A stretch of 64,000 nt of DNA from Candidatus Solirubrobacter pratensis. Lineage in GTDB: Bacteria > Actinomycetota > Thermoleophilia > Solirubrobacterales > Solirubrobacteraceae. Positions 22,953-31,561 of the stretch are shown piece by piece (the stretch's first letter is position 1; every line of letters begins with the position of its first letter). The DNA lies in assembly GCF_000425945.1 (NCBI RefSeq), contig NZ_KE384481.1:62001-126000 (forward strand), written 5' to 3'. Under the pieces are notes generated by a model that saw only the letters and a program-made list of their open reading frames with translations, was not told the origin of the DNA and searched no databases. The translations under genes were made by a program, and so were the position numbers.

Positions 22953-24962
22953 TCACTCGTCCGCAGGGATCGGGATCGCCGCCGTCACCTGCGTCCCTCC
23001 GGCCGCGGGGCTCTCGACCGTCAGCTGCCCGTGGAGGATGGCGAGCCGGTCCGCGAGCCCCTGCAGGCCGCTGCCCTCGATCCGGGCGCCGCCGACGCCG
23101 TCGTCGCACACGGTGACGTGCAGCGCATGCTGCACGACGTGCGCCGCGACCGTGGCGCCGGACGCGTGGGAGTGCTTGGCGACGTTGGTCAGCGCCTCGG
23201 CGACGACGAAGTAGGCGGTCGACTCGACCGCGGCCGGCAGCCGCACGGGCTCGACGTCGAGCTCGACCGGCACCGACATGCGTGACACGAGGGCGTCGAT
23301 GCCCGCCCGCAGGCCGCCGCTGGTGAGCGCGGCCGGGAGGATCCCGTGCGCGAGCTCGCGCAACTCGACCATCGCGCCCTCCGCCTGCTCGATCCCCTCG
23401 CGCATGAGCGCCGGCACGCCCCCGTCGTGATGCTCGAACGCGCGCAGCGCGAGCTTGAGCGTTATCACCGTGTGGACCAGGCGCTGCTGCGCGCCGTCGT
23501 GGAGGTCGCGGACGAGCCGGCGACGCTCCTCGTCGGTGGCCTCCACGAGCCGCGCGCGCGAGGCGTCGAGGTCCGCGCGCGCCTGGATGTTGGAGATCGC
23601 CGTCGCGACCAGCTCGGTGAACTGACCGAGCCGCTCCTCGGTGCTCGCCGGCAGCGGCTGCGGCCTCCCCGAGGCCGCGACCATCGCGCCCCACATGCGG
23701 CCGTCGACGAGGATCGGCGCGCCGACCGCCGAGCGGACCCCCGCCTTCCGCGCCAGCTCCCCGATCGGCCCGTCCGACTGGTTGAAGTCGTCGACCCGCG
23801 CCGCTCTCCCGCTCTCCAGCACCAGCGAGGCGACGTTCACGCCGCCGATGCGCATGCGCTCGCCGACGCCCATCGCGTGATCGAACGCGCCCCAGCTGCC
23901 GACGATCACGCCGAACGTCCCATGCTCCTCGTAGCGGACCATCCGCATGTCGTCGACGTGCAGCAGGCGGCCGAACTCCTCCGCGACCGCAGCGAAGATG
24001 GCCTCCGGAGGCGAGCCTTCCGCGACCAGCGTGGCGACGCGCCGCAGCGCCGCCTGTTCGTCCGTGAGCCGCTCTGTCTCCGCGCGCGCGTTGGCGTTCG
24101 AGATCGCCGTCGAGACCAGCTCGCTGAACGCGGCGATCCGCAGCTCGGTGTCGGCCGGCAGCGGCTGATCCTGCGCCTTCGACGACGCGAGCATGACGCC
24201 CCACAGCCGCCCGTCGACGACGATCGGCGCGCCGACCGAGGAGTAGATGCCGCGCTGGCTCAGCATCGACGCGATCGGGTCCGCGACGTCGGTGTAGTTG
24301 TCCATGCGCGCCGGCTGCCGGGTCTGGCGCACGAGCGACGCGACGTTGAGACCGTCGACCGGGGCGCGCGTCCCGATCGGGGTGTGATCGCCCGCGCGGC
24401 TCCAGCTCGCGATGCCGACCGCGGTGCCGTCGGGCTCGTAGCGCCCCATGTGCGTGGCGTCCGCGTCGAGCAGATGGCCGAGCTCGCGCACGACGGCGGC
24501 GAACAGCTGCTCCGGCGCGACGCCGCGCGCGACCAGCGTCGCCACGCGGCGCAGCGCGGCCTGCTCCTCGGCCAGCACGGCGCGCGCGGCGTCCGAGCGC
24601 TCGGCGCGCCGGCTCGCGAAGGCCCCGATCTCTCCCACCAGCACCGCGCCGGCGAGGTACGCGACCAGGTTCAAGAGGTCCTCGGTGCCCGGGAACGCGC
24701 GCGGGTGCGTCGGCGGGAACGCGTACCAGTCGTAGGCGACGAGGAACGCGATCGCGAGCGGCGACGCATAGGCGGTGCCGCACCACCAGCCGACCGCGAT
24801 CACGGCGGCGATGCACGCCACGCCGAGCAGGATCGCGACGATCGTCGACTCGGCGACCTCGAGCAGCACCGCGACGACCGCGAACGAGGCGACACCCACG
24901 GCGAACGCGAGCGCGATCTCGGCACCCGCACGGACTTGCCGCGGGCGCAGCTGTGCGGTCAT
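22953..24962 (-). CDS. Sensor histidine kinase with membrane domain and two GAF domains (orphan)
   Basis: A 669-residue kinase. Four transmembrane helices (about residues 12-115) resemble the KdpD-type DUF4118 bundle. Two GAF domains follow and are repeats of each other (both contain LRRVATLVA, GVNVASLV or GLNVASLV, and SVGAPI-VDGR). Then a HisKA_3 phosphoacceptor helix (DEERRRLVRDLHDGAQQRLV) and an HATPase domain (AEALTNVAKHSHA, DDGVGG, GLQGLADRL) of the NarX/DesK class. Such kinases phosphorylate LuxR-type response regulators, but none is adjacent. The signal, perhaps a small ligand or redox state, is unknown. Confidence 0.9.
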   Translation of the reverse strand: MTAQLRPRQVRAGAEIALAFAVGVASFAVVAVLLEVAESTIVAILLGVACIAAVIAVGWWCGTAYASPLAIAFLVAYDWYAFPPTHPRAFPGTEDLLNLVAYLAGAVLVGEIGAFASRRAERSDAARAVLAEEQAALRRVATLVARGVAPEQLFAAVVRELGHLLDADATHMGRYEPDGTAVGIASWSRAGDHTPIGTRAPVDGLNVASLVRQTRQPARMDNYTDVADPIASMLSQRGIYSSVGAPIVVDGRLWGVMLASSKAQDQPLPADTELRIAAFSELVSTAISNANARAETERLTDEQAALRRVATLVAEGSPPEAIFAAVAEEFGRLLHVDDMRMVRYEEHGTFGVIVGSWGAFDHAMGVGERMRIGGVNVASLVLESGRAARVDDFNQSDGPIGELARKAGVRSAVGAPILVDGRMWGAMVAASGRPQPLPASTEERLGQFTELVATAISNIQARADLDASRARLVEATDEERRRLVRDLHDGAQQRLVHTVITLKLALRAFEHHDGGVPALMREGIEQAEGAMVELRELAHGILPAALTSGGLRAGIDALVSRMSVPVELDVEPVRLPAAVESTAYFVVAEALTNVAKHSHASGATVAAHVVQHALHVTVCDDGVGGARIEGSGLQGLADRLAILHGQLTVESPAAGGTQVTAAIPIPADE

Positions 24963-25035
24963 GGATCGAGGCTAAACCCAGCGTGCCCGTAGCACCAAGC
25001 CGGGCCGTCCCGGACCGCCCGGGCAGGGCGTGCCG

Positions 25036-25500
25036 TCATCCGCCCGGCGAGATCGCGCGTGCCTCGATGTCCCGCGCGGTCAAGGGCTCGTGACAGTGCG
25101 TGCACGCGAGATACGGGTCGGCGGGCATGCCGCAGGAGCGGTGGAGCAGCTCCAGCGCGGGGCCCTCGCCGGCGCCGGCCAGATGGCGGTCGGACCAGCG
25201 CATCAGACCGACGATCACCGGATAGAGGTCGAGCCCGCGCTCGGTCAGGCGGTACTCGTACCAGTCCGGGTCGGTGCGGTAGCGCACGCGCTCGAACATG
25301 CCGTCGGCGACCAGCTGCCGCAGCCGATCGGCGAGCACGTTGCGGGCGATGCCGAGATTGCGTTGCATATGGCCATAGCGGCGCACGCCGAAGTACGCCT
25401 CGCGCAGGATCAGGAACGTCCAGCGATCGCTGAGGACGTCGACGGCCAGCTCGACGGCGTCGCGCGGCGGACGGGCGGGCGTGTGGTTCCCCTTCGGCAA
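25036..25500 (-). CDS. HxlR family transcriptional regulator
   Basis: A 154-residue winged-helix protein with the HxlR core (VLSDRWTFLILREAYFGVRRYGHMQRNLGIARNVLADRL) and wing (YRTDPDWYEYRLTERGLDLYPVI). Unlike minimal HxlR proteins it has a C-terminal extension with CGMPADPYLACTHCHEPL, where three Cys and a His could hold a metal. It is divergent from an alpha/beta hydrolase gene, with three GAAACYAG repeats in between, so it likely represses both. Confidence 0.88.
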   Translation of the reverse strand: MPKGNHTPARPPRDAVELAVDVLSDRWTFLILREAYFGVRRYGHMQRNLGIARNVLADRLRQLVADGMFERVRYRTDPDWYEYRLTERGLDLYPVIVGLMRWSDRHLAGAGEGPALELLHRSCGMPADPYLACTHCHEPLTARDIEARAISPGG

Positions 25501-25529
25501 CTGGTTCGCGATCTCCTCGGATCGAGATT

Positions 25530-25571
25530 GAAACTAGGTCGTGCTCGAAACTAGTTTCGCTGCGAAACCAG
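25530..25571. promoter_or_regulatory. Three GAAACYAG repeats at exact 17-bp spacing
   Basis: GAAACTAG (25530), GAAACTAG (25547) and GAAACCAG (25564) start exactly 17 bases apart; the middle copy is part of a perfect 12-bp palindrome GAAACTAGTTTC (25547-25558). They fill the divergent HxlR/hydrolase spacer and are probable HxlR operators. Confidence 0.65.
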
Positions 25572-25595
25572 TCGAGATCAAGGAGCTGACGCCCG

Positions 25596-26483
25596 ATGGG
25601 ACCCACCGACACCGCAGATCCGCACGGCGCCGCGGTCACCGCCCGCGAGCTCGAGCTGTCCGCGGGGACGATCGAATACGAGGACACCGGCGGCGACGGC
25701 CCCACGATCGTGCTGCTGCCGGGCCTGCTGATGGACGCGTCGCTGTGGGAGCACGTGATCGCCGAGCTCGCGCCGGGGCACCGCTGCATCGCGCCCACAC
25801 TGCCGCTGGGAGCCCACCGTCAGGCGATGCGTCCCGGCGCCGACCTGTCGCCGCCCGGGCTCGCCCGGCTCGTCGGCGAGCTGCTCGACCGCCTCGACCT
25901 GGACGACGTCACGCTCGTCGGCAACGACACGGGCGGTGCGCTCGTCCAACTGATCGCGGCAGAAGGCGCCGCCCGCGCCGGCCGCATCGTGCTGGTCTCC
26001 TGCGATGCGTTCGACAACTTCCCGCCCGGCCTGACCGGCAGGACGCTCGTGCTGAGCGGCAAGCTCGCGCCCCGCTTGTTCGGCCTGTTCATGCAGCAGC
26101 TGCGCCTGCGGCCCTTCCGGCGGCTCCCGCTGGCCTTCGGGCGGCTCACCAAGCGCGGGGACGCCGCGACCGCCCGCTGGATCCGGCCGGTGCTCGAGCA
26201 GCGCGAGATCCGCCGCGACACGGTCCGCGTCCTGCGGGCGATCGGCGCCGAGCGCAGCCTGATGCTCGACGCGGCCGAGCGCCTGCCGGAGTTCGACCGT
26301 CCCGCCCTCGTCGTGTGGGCGAGCGAGGATCGCGTCATGCCGCCCGAGCACGGGCGCCGGCTCGCCGACCTGCTCCCGCGGGGACGGCTCGTCGAGATCC
26401 CGGACAGCTACACGCTGATCCCGCTCGACCAGCCGGCGCGGCTCGCCGAGGCGATCCGCGACTTCGTGGAGGAGTCGTCCTAA
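25596..26483 (+). CDS. Alpha/beta hydrolase with Asp nucleophile but no usual catalytic His
   Basis: A 295-residue alpha/beta hydrolase-fold protein. The nucleophile elbow reads VGNDTGGA, placing Asp where lipases have Ser, as in haloalkane dehalogenases and epoxide hydrolases. The probable acid lies in WASEDRVMPPEHG. The late catalytic His, normally in a GHFP-type turn, is replaced: the segment is IPDSYTLIPLDQP. It may belong to a branch that lost hydrolysis or uses another base. No signal peptide. Controlled by the divergent HxlR gene. The stop overlaps that of the convergent FAH gene by three bases. Confidence 0.8.
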   Translation: MGPTDTADPHGAAVTARELELSAGTIEYEDTGGDGPTIVLLPGLLMDASLWEHVIAELAPGHRCIAPTLPLGAHRQAMRPGADLSPPGLARLVGELLDRLDLDDVTLVGNDTGGALVQLIAAEGAARAGRIVLVSCDAFDNFPPGLTGRTLVLSGKLAPRLFGLFMQQLRLRPFRRLPLAFGRLTKRGDAATARWIRPVLEQREIRRDTVRVLRAIGAERSLMLDAAERLPEFDRPALVVWASEDRVMPPEHGRRLADLLPRGRLVEIPDSYTLIPLDQPARLAEAIRDFVEESS

Positions 26484-27325
26484 GCGGACACCGCGACGGC
26501 GGAGCGGACCGGGTTCACGAGCGTGCCGACACCCTCGACCTCGGTCTCGACCGTGTCGCCCGGCGCCAGGAAGCGCGGCGGATCCATGAACGCGCCGCAG
26601 CCCCACGGCGTGCCCGTGAGCAGCACGTCGCCGGGGCGCAGCGTGAAGCTGCGCGAGCAGAACGCGATCAGCTCCGCGACGCCGAAGATCATCTCCGACG
26701 TGCTCGAGTCCTGCACAGGCTCGCCGTTGACGCGCGTGCGCAGCGCGAGCGCCTGCGGGTCGGGCACCTCGTCGCGCGTGACGACCGCGGGCCCGAGCGG
26801 GCAGAAGGTGTCGAGGCTCTTCGCGCGCACCCACTGGACGTCGGCGAACTGCAGGTCGCGCGCCGACACGTCGTTGCCGACCGTGTAGCCGAAGACATGC
26901 TCGAGCGCGCGCTCGGCCGGCACGTTGCGCGCCGTCTCGCCGATCACGACGGCCAGCTCGACCTCCCAGTCGACCTGCTCGGTCACCTCCGGATCGATCA
27001 CGACGGCCTCGCCCGGGCCGATCACCGACTGCGGGAGCTTGGCGAAGATGAGCGGCCGCTTCGGCGTCTCCATCCCCGACTCGCGCACGTGGTCGGCGTA
27101 GTTGAGGCCGATGCAGACGATCGCGGACGGCCGCAGCGGAGCGAGCTCCCCAGCGCCCGCGGGCGCGGGCCCGCCCGGGGCCAGCGCCGCATCGCGGTCG
27201 GCGGCGGGCAGGGCGAGGAGATCCGACAGCGTGCGGTCCGCGCCGCCCGCGGTCAGGCGCGGGCCGTCGGGCGCGTCGGCGACGACGTGCGGCCCGCCCG
27301 CGAGCTGGAGGGTGCGATAGCGCAT
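26480..27325 (-). CDS. Fumarylacetoacetate hydrolase (FAH) family protein
   Basis: A 281-residue enzyme with the FAH fold: CIGLNYADHVRESG, the metal ligands in DWEVELAVVIGE, the long FGYTVGNDVSARDLQ block, and GDVLLTGTPWG near the end. The family hydrolyses C-C bonds or isomerises/decarboxylates keto acids (homoprotocatechuate, or 2,4-diketo-3-deoxy sugar acids). The role here is open; a 2,4-diketo-3-deoxy-fuconate hydrolase would fit the deoxysugar genes 5-10 kb away, but that is inference. ATG 27325 is used; a TTG four codons upstream is also possible. It follows the encapsulin gene and may be in the same transcript. Confidence 0.85.
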   Translation of the reverse strand: MRYRTLQLAGGPHVVADAPDGPRLTAGGADRTLSDLLALPAADRDAALAPGGPAPAGAGELAPLRPSAIVCIGLNYADHVRESGMETPKRPLIFAKLPQSVIGPGEAVVIDPEVTEQVDWEVELAVVIGETARNVPAERALEHVFGYTVGNDVSARDLQFADVQWVRAKSLDTFCPLGPAVVTRDEVPDPQALALRTRVNGEPVQDSSTSEMIFGVAELIAFCSRSFTLRPGDVLLTGTPWGCGAFMDPPRFLAPGDTVETEVEGVGTLVNPVRSAVAVSA

Positions 27326-27338
27326 CGGTAAGACCAAG

Positions 27339-28145
27339 CTAGCCGGTCGTGAGCGCGATCGCCGCCTCGGGCGTGGCGACGCGGAAGGTGAAGCTCTCTT
27401 CGAGGTACAGGCGCACGGCGTCGTCGTCGTGCGACCGGTAGCCGATCGCGAGGTCCTGGCCCGACTCGAACAGGAAGTCGCCGCCGCGCTGGCTCACGAG
27501 CACCGCTCCGCGCACGCCGGGCGCGCGCACGAGCGCGCCGCCGATGATGTGCTCGAGGTGCTCGAACACCGGGTAGCCGCCGTGCTCGGTCGTCTCCACC
27601 ACCGCGCGGTAGCACTCCGGGCCCAGGGCGAGCCCATAAGGCCGCGGGATGCCGGCGCGCAGCAGGCGCTCGGCCGCGCGCGCGACGGCGCCCGGGTACT
27701 GGCCCGCGGCGTCGCCGAGCGGGATCGGCTCGTGCGAGCTCGCCTCGCTGATGCCGGCGATGCCGGCCTCCTCCCAGCCGTGGAAGACGGCCACGTTCTC
27801 GGCCAGCGCGATGTTCAGCGCGGCCGCGTCGAGCGCGTCGAGGTCGACGTCCTCGGCCCCGCGCTCGGCGGCCCGCAGCTCCTGGCGCGCGACGCTGAAC
27901 TCGGCGCGCAGCTCGACCACGGGGAGCACGCGCCGCTGGGCGCCCTCGACGCCCTCGACGAGCGTGCCCGCGAGCGCGTTCACACGGCCGAGGTTGCCGG
28001 CCGAGTACGTCCAGCCCTTCGGGCCGTCGAAGTCGACGAGCCGGCGGGCGGCGAGGGCGACCGTCAGGCGGTCGCGCGCCTCCTCGTCGATCAGGCCCCA
28101 GTCGGAGTCGGTCAGCGGCGCGTGCGAGCGCAGCAGATGGCTCAT
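27339..28145 (-). CDS. Encapsulin nanocompartment shell protein (family 1)
   Basis: A 268-residue HK97-fold shell protein, the usual length for family 1 encapsulins (Linocin/CFP29 type). Recognisable parts are the N-terminal APLTDSDWGLIDEEARDRL, the arch region WTYSAGNLGR, VVELRAEFSVARQEL, and the C-terminal DLAIGYRSHDDDAVRLYLEESFTFRV. The protein self-assembles into a closed icosahedral shell that encloses cargo carrying a short targeting peptide. The start overlaps the stop of the ferritin-like cargo gene by four bases (ATGA), which ties their production together. Confidence 0.95.
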   Translation of the reverse strand: MSHLLRSHAPLTDSDWGLIDEEARDRLTVALAARRLVDFDGPKGWTYSAGNLGRVNALAGTLVEGVEGAQRRVLPVVELRAEFSVARQELRAAERGAEDVDLDALDAAALNIALAENVAVFHGWEEAGIAGISEASSHEPIPLGDAAGQYPGAVARAAERLLRAGIPRPYGLALGPECYRAVVETTEHGGYPVFEHLEHIIGGALVRAPGVRGAVLVSQRGGDFLFESGQDLAIGYRSHDDDAVRLYLEESFTFRVATPEAAIALTTG

Positions 28146-28552
28146 CGCACCGCTCCCTTCAGCCCACCGATGCCGAGCGAGATCGGAGCCTCGAGCGGCG
28201 CCGCGACCCCGGGGACGTCGACGCTCTCGAGCGACTCCTCGCCGGCCTCCTCCTCGGACACCTCGCCGCGGGACACGATGTCGCCCTCCTGGAACAGGAT
28301 CCCCCTGGCGATCTCGCGCCACAGCGGCTTCTTGCGCAACAGGTACTCGAGGTCCATCGCGAAGTGCTTGAACTCCTCGCCCTGCGCGTTGCGCATGACC
28401 GCGACGGCCTCGCGATCGGACTCGATCGCGATGCGCTGCTCGTACCAACCGATCGCCTCGGCCTCTTCAGTCAGCGATGCGCACATGCGCGCGAACGTCC
28501 GGGTCTGCGCCGGCAGCTCGTCCGGCGGCTCGTGGTACTGGTCGAAGCCCAT
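28142..28552 (-). CDS. Encapsulated ferritin-like protein (EncFtn) with cargo-loading peptide
   Basis: A 136-residue, two-helix encapsulated ferritin. LTEEAEAIGWYEQRIAIESDREA and NAQGEEFKHFAMDLEYLLR hold the Glu and His residues that build the di-iron ferroxidase site at the interface of two subunits. The C-terminus (SLGIGGLKG, three residues before the end) is the family 1 encapsulin targeting peptide. It should oxidise Fe2+ inside the encapsulin shell for storage and protection. ATG 28552 is preferred to an upstream in-frame start that would run over the divergent gene; a TACTGT box lies six bases before it, suggesting a leaderless mRNA. Confidence 0.95.
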   Translation of the reverse strand: MGFDQYHEPPDELPAQTRTFARMCASLTEEAEAIGWYEQRIAIESDREAVAVMRNAQGEEFKHFAMDLEYLLRKKPLWREIARGILFQEGDIVSRGEVSEEEAGEESLESVDVPGVAAPLEAPISLGIGGLKGAVR

Positions 28553-28558
28553 GGCTGC

Positions 28559-28590
28559 ACAGTACGGGGTTCCCGCACGGCCGCTAGCCT
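28559..28590. promoter_or_regulatory. Divergent leaderless promoters, EncFtn and aldo/keto reductase
   Basis: The 46-base spacer holds minus-strand TACTGT (28564-28559, six bases before the EncFtn ATG) and plus-strand TAGCCT (28585-28590, eight bases before the reductase ATG). No iron-box-like palindrome was seen. Confidence 0.4.
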
Positions 28591-28598
28591 CGCTCGGC

Positions 28599-29576
28599 AT
28601 GCGAACGCTCACACTCGGCCGAACGGGCCGTCAGGTCTCAGAGGTCGGGTTCGGCGCGTGGCAGATCGGCGGCGACTGGGGAAGCGTCGACGAGGACGCC
28701 GCGATGGCGACGCTGCACGCCGCGGCCGACGCCGGCGTGACGTTCTTCGACACGGCCGACGTGTACGGCGACGGGCGCTCCGAGCGCCTGGTCGGACGGC
28801 TGCGCCGCGAGCGCCCGGAGATCACGGTGGCGACGAAGATGGGCCGGCGGCTGGATCAGGTGGTCGCGAACTACTCGCCCGAGAACTTCCGCGCGTGGAA
28901 CGACCGCTCGCGCGAGAACCTCGGGATGGAGACGCTCGACCTCGTCCAGCTGCATTGCCCGCCGACCGACCTGTACTACGCGCCGGAGGTCTTCGACGGC
29001 CTCGAGGCGATGGTCGCGGAGGGCCGGATCGCGGCCTACGGCGTCAGCGTGGAGCGCGTCGAGGAGGCGCTGAAGGCGATCGAGTACCCGAACGTCCAGA
29101 CGGTCCAGATCATCTTCAACGCGTTCCGCCAGCGGCCGGCCGGCGTGTTCCTGCGCGAGGCGGCGGCGCGCGGCGTCGGGGTGATCGTGCGCGTGCCGCT
29201 GGCCTCGGGCCTGCTGTCGGGCAAGTACACGGCCGAGACGACGTTCGGCGCCGACGACCACCGGACCTTCAACCGCCGCGGCGAGTCCTTCGACGTCGGC
29301 GAGACCTTCGCAGGCGTGCCGTACGAGGTCGGGCTCGACGCCGTCGAGGAGCTGCGGCCGGTCGTGCGCGAGGGGGCGACGATGGCGCAGTTCGCGCTGC
29401 GCTGGATCCTCATGCACGACGCGGTCAGCACCGTGATCCCCGGCGCCCGCAACGCCGAGCAGGCGCAGGCGAACGTCGCCGCCGCCTCGCTCGCGCCGCT
29501 CGACGCCTCGACGATGGAGCACGTCGCCGCCGTCTACGAGCAGCGCATCGCGCCGTACGTGCATCAGCGCTGGTAG
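28599..29576 (+). CDS. Aldo/keto reductase
   Basis: A 325-residue AKR with active-site residues in FFDTADVYGDGRSE (Asp, Tyr), VATKMG (Lys) and VQLHCPP (His). The C-terminal VIPGARNAEQAQAN is the NADP-binding signature of the general AKR family (YajO/IolS-like). It probably reduces aldehydes or interconverts sugar carbonyls. The gene is divergent from the encapsulin cargo and 20 bases upstream of ethylmalonyl-CoA mutase, with no obvious link to either. The substrate is unknown. Confidence 0.87.
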   Translation: MRTLTLGRTGRQVSEVGFGAWQIGGDWGSVDEDAAMATLHAAADAGVTFFDTADVYGDGRSERLVGRLRRERPEITVATKMGRRLDQVVANYSPENFRAWNDRSRENLGMETLDLVQLHCPPTDLYYAPEVFDGLEAMVAEGRIAAYGVSVERVEEALKAIEYPNVQTVQIIFNAFRQRPAGVFLREAAARGVGVIVRVPLASGLLSGKYTAETTFGADDHRTFNRRGESFDVGETFAGVPYEVGLDAVEELRPVVREGATMAQFALRWILMHDAVSTVIPGARNAEQAQANVAAASLAPLDASTMEHVAAVYEQRIAPYVHQRW

Positions 29577-29596
29577 CGCATCAATACCATCTCCAT

Positions 29597-31561
29597 ATGA
29601 CGCACCGGCTGCCCGAGCGCGACCGGCCGTGGATGATCCGCACCTACGCGGGGCACTCCACCGCGGCGCGCTCCAACGAGCTCTACCGGCGCAACCTGGC
29701 CAAGGGCCAGACGGGGCTCTCGGTAGCGTTCGACCTGCCGACGCAGACCGGCTACGACGCCGATCACGAGCTGGCGCGCGGCGAGGTCGGCAAGGTCGGC
29801 GTGCCGGTCGCGCACCGGGGCGACATGGCGACGCTGCTCGACGGCATCCCGCTCGGCGAGATGAACACGTCGATGACGATCAACGCCACGGCGGCGTGGC
29901 TGCTGGCGCTCTACATCGTCGCGGCCGACGAGCAGGGCGTCGCGGAGTGCGCGCTGCAGGGGACGACGCAGAACGACATCATCAAGGAGTACCTCTCGCG
30001 CGGGACCTACGCGTTCCCGCCCGGGCCGTCGATGCGGCTGATCGCGGACATGGTCGCCTACACGGTCGAGCACGTCCCGCGCTGGAACCCGGTCAACATC
30101 TGCTCCTACCACCTGCAGGAGGCGGGCGCGACGCCGGTGCAGGAGATCGCGTACTCCCTCGCGACCGCCATGGCGGTGCTGGACGCGGTGCGCGAGCGGG
30201 TGCCGCAGGACCGCATGGGCGCCGTGTTCGGGCGCATCTCGTTCTTCGTCAACGCCGGTGTGCGGTTCATCGAGGAGCACGCGAAGCTGCGCGCGATGAC
30301 GCGGCTGTGGGACGAGCTCGGGGTCTCGCGCTACGGGGTCGAGGACGCCAAGCAGCGGCGGTTCCGGTACGGCGTGCAGGTCAACTCGCTCGGCCTGACC
30401 GAGTCCCAGCCGGAGAACAACGTCCAGCGGATCGTGCTCGAGGCGCTGGGCGTGACGCTGGGCCGCGACGCGCGGGCGCGGGCGGTGCAGCTTCCCGCCT
30501 GGAACGAGGCGCTGGGGCTGCCGCGGCCGTGGGACCAGCAGTGGTCGCTGCGGATCCAGCAGGTGCTCGCGTACGAGACCGACCTGCTCGAGTACCCGGA
30601 CATCTTCGAGGGCTCGAAGGTCATGGATGGATTGGTCGGCGAGCTGATCGACGGCGCGCGGGAGGAGCTGGCGCGCGTCGAGGAGCGCGGCGGCGCGGTC
30701 GAGGCGGTGCCGTACATGAAGGCGGCGCTCGTGGAGTCGCACCGCGAGCGGATCGCCCGGATCGAGTCGGGGCAGCAGGTGCTCGTCGGCGTCAACCGGT
30801 TCACCGAGACCGAGCCCTCGCCGCTGACGCAGGACGGCGGGATCCTGGTCGTCGATCCGTCGGTGGAGGCACAGGCGTGCGCGGCCCTGGCTTCCTGGCG
30901 CGCGTCGCGAGGCGACGTCTCGGAGGCGCTGGAGGAGCTGCGCCGGGTGGCGGCGAGCGACGAGAACATCATGCCCGCGACGCTGGCCGCGGCGCGGGCG
31001 GGCGTGACGACCGGCGAGTGGGCGCAGGCGCTGCGCGACGTCTTCGGCTCCTATCGCGCGCCGACGGGCGTCGGCGAGGCGGCGTCGCCGGCGGCCGACG
31101 AAGACCTGCGCGACGAGGTCGCGCGCGTGTCGGAGGCGCTCGGGCGGACCCTGAAGATCCTGGTCGGCAAGCCGGGGCTGGACGGGCACTCCAACGGCGC
31201 CGAGCAGATCGCCGTGCGGGCGCGCGACGCGGGCATGGACGTCGTGTACGAGGGCATCCGGCTCACGCCCGCGCAGATCGCGCGGTCCGCGGTCGACGAG
31301 GGCGTCCACGTGGTCGGCCTCTCGATCCTCTCGGGCTCGCATCGGGAGCTGATCCCCGACGTGATCGCCGCGCTCGACGGCGCGGACATTCCGGTCGTCG
31401 TCGGCGGGATCATCCCCGAGGCGGACGTGGCCGAGCTCAAGGCGGCGGGCGTCGCGGCGGTGTACACGCCGAAGGACTTCGAGCTCGACCGGATCATGCG
31501 CGACATCGTGGCGCTCGTCGCCGGGAGGATGGGGATCCCGCCCACCCCGGCAGCCGCGTGA
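29597..31561 (+). CDS. meaA: Ethylmalonyl-CoA mutase (MeaA-type, B12-dependent acyl-CoA mutase)
   Basis: A 654-residue single-chain mutase: a substrate TIM barrel (residues about 1-510; WMIRTYAGHSTAARSNELYRRN, FDLPTQTGYDADH, MTINATA, GTTQNDIIKEYLSRGTYAFPP) joined to a C-terminal B12 domain (about 525-650) with DGHSNG, the His lower ligand of cobalamin, then SILSGSH and VVGGIIPEAD. Sequence and length follow MeaA/Ecm, which turns ethylmalonyl-CoA into methylsuccinyl-CoA, rather than the two-gene methylmalonyl-CoA mutase. The Ccr gene at 9.8 kb makes its substrate. TACCAT six bases before the ATG suggests a leaderless start. The stop overlaps meaB by four bases. Confidence 0.87.
   Translation: MTHRLPERDRPWMIRTYAGHSTAARSNELYRRNLAKGQTGLSVAFDLPTQTGYDADHELARGEVGKVGVPVAHRGDMATLLDGIPLGEMNTSMTINATAAWLLALYIVAADEQGVAECALQGTTQNDIIKEYLSRGTYAFPPGPSMRLIADMVAYTVEHVPRWNPVNICSYHLQEAGATPVQEIAYSLATAMAVLDAVRERVPQDRMGAVFGRISFFVNAGVRFIEEHAKLRAMTRLWDELGVSRYGVEDAKQRRFRYGVQVNSLGLTESQPENNVQRIVLEALGVTLGRDARARAVQLPAWNEALGLPRPWDQQWSLRIQQVLAYETDLLEYPDIFEGSKVMDGLVGELIDGAREELARVEERGGAVEAVPYMKAALVESHRERIARIESGQQVLVGVNRFTETEPSPLTQDGGILVVDPSVEAQACAALASWRASRGDVSEALEELRRVAASDENIMPATLAAARAGVTTGEWAQALRDVFGSYRAPTGVGEAASPAADEDLRDEVARVSEALGRTLKILVGKPGLDGHSNGAEQIAVRARDAGMDVVYEGIRLTPAQIARSAVDEGVHVVGLSILSGSHRELIPDVIAALDGADIPVVVGGIIPEADVAELKAAGVAAVYTPKDFELDRIMRDIVALVAGRMGIPPTPAAA

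Noticed and set aside
29597..31561. Methylmalonyl-CoA mutase large subunit
   Set aside because: The barrel and B12 domain are fused in a 654-residue chain of MeaA type, and Ccr is present in the window, favouring ethylmalonyl-CoA mutase; a minor doubt remains.
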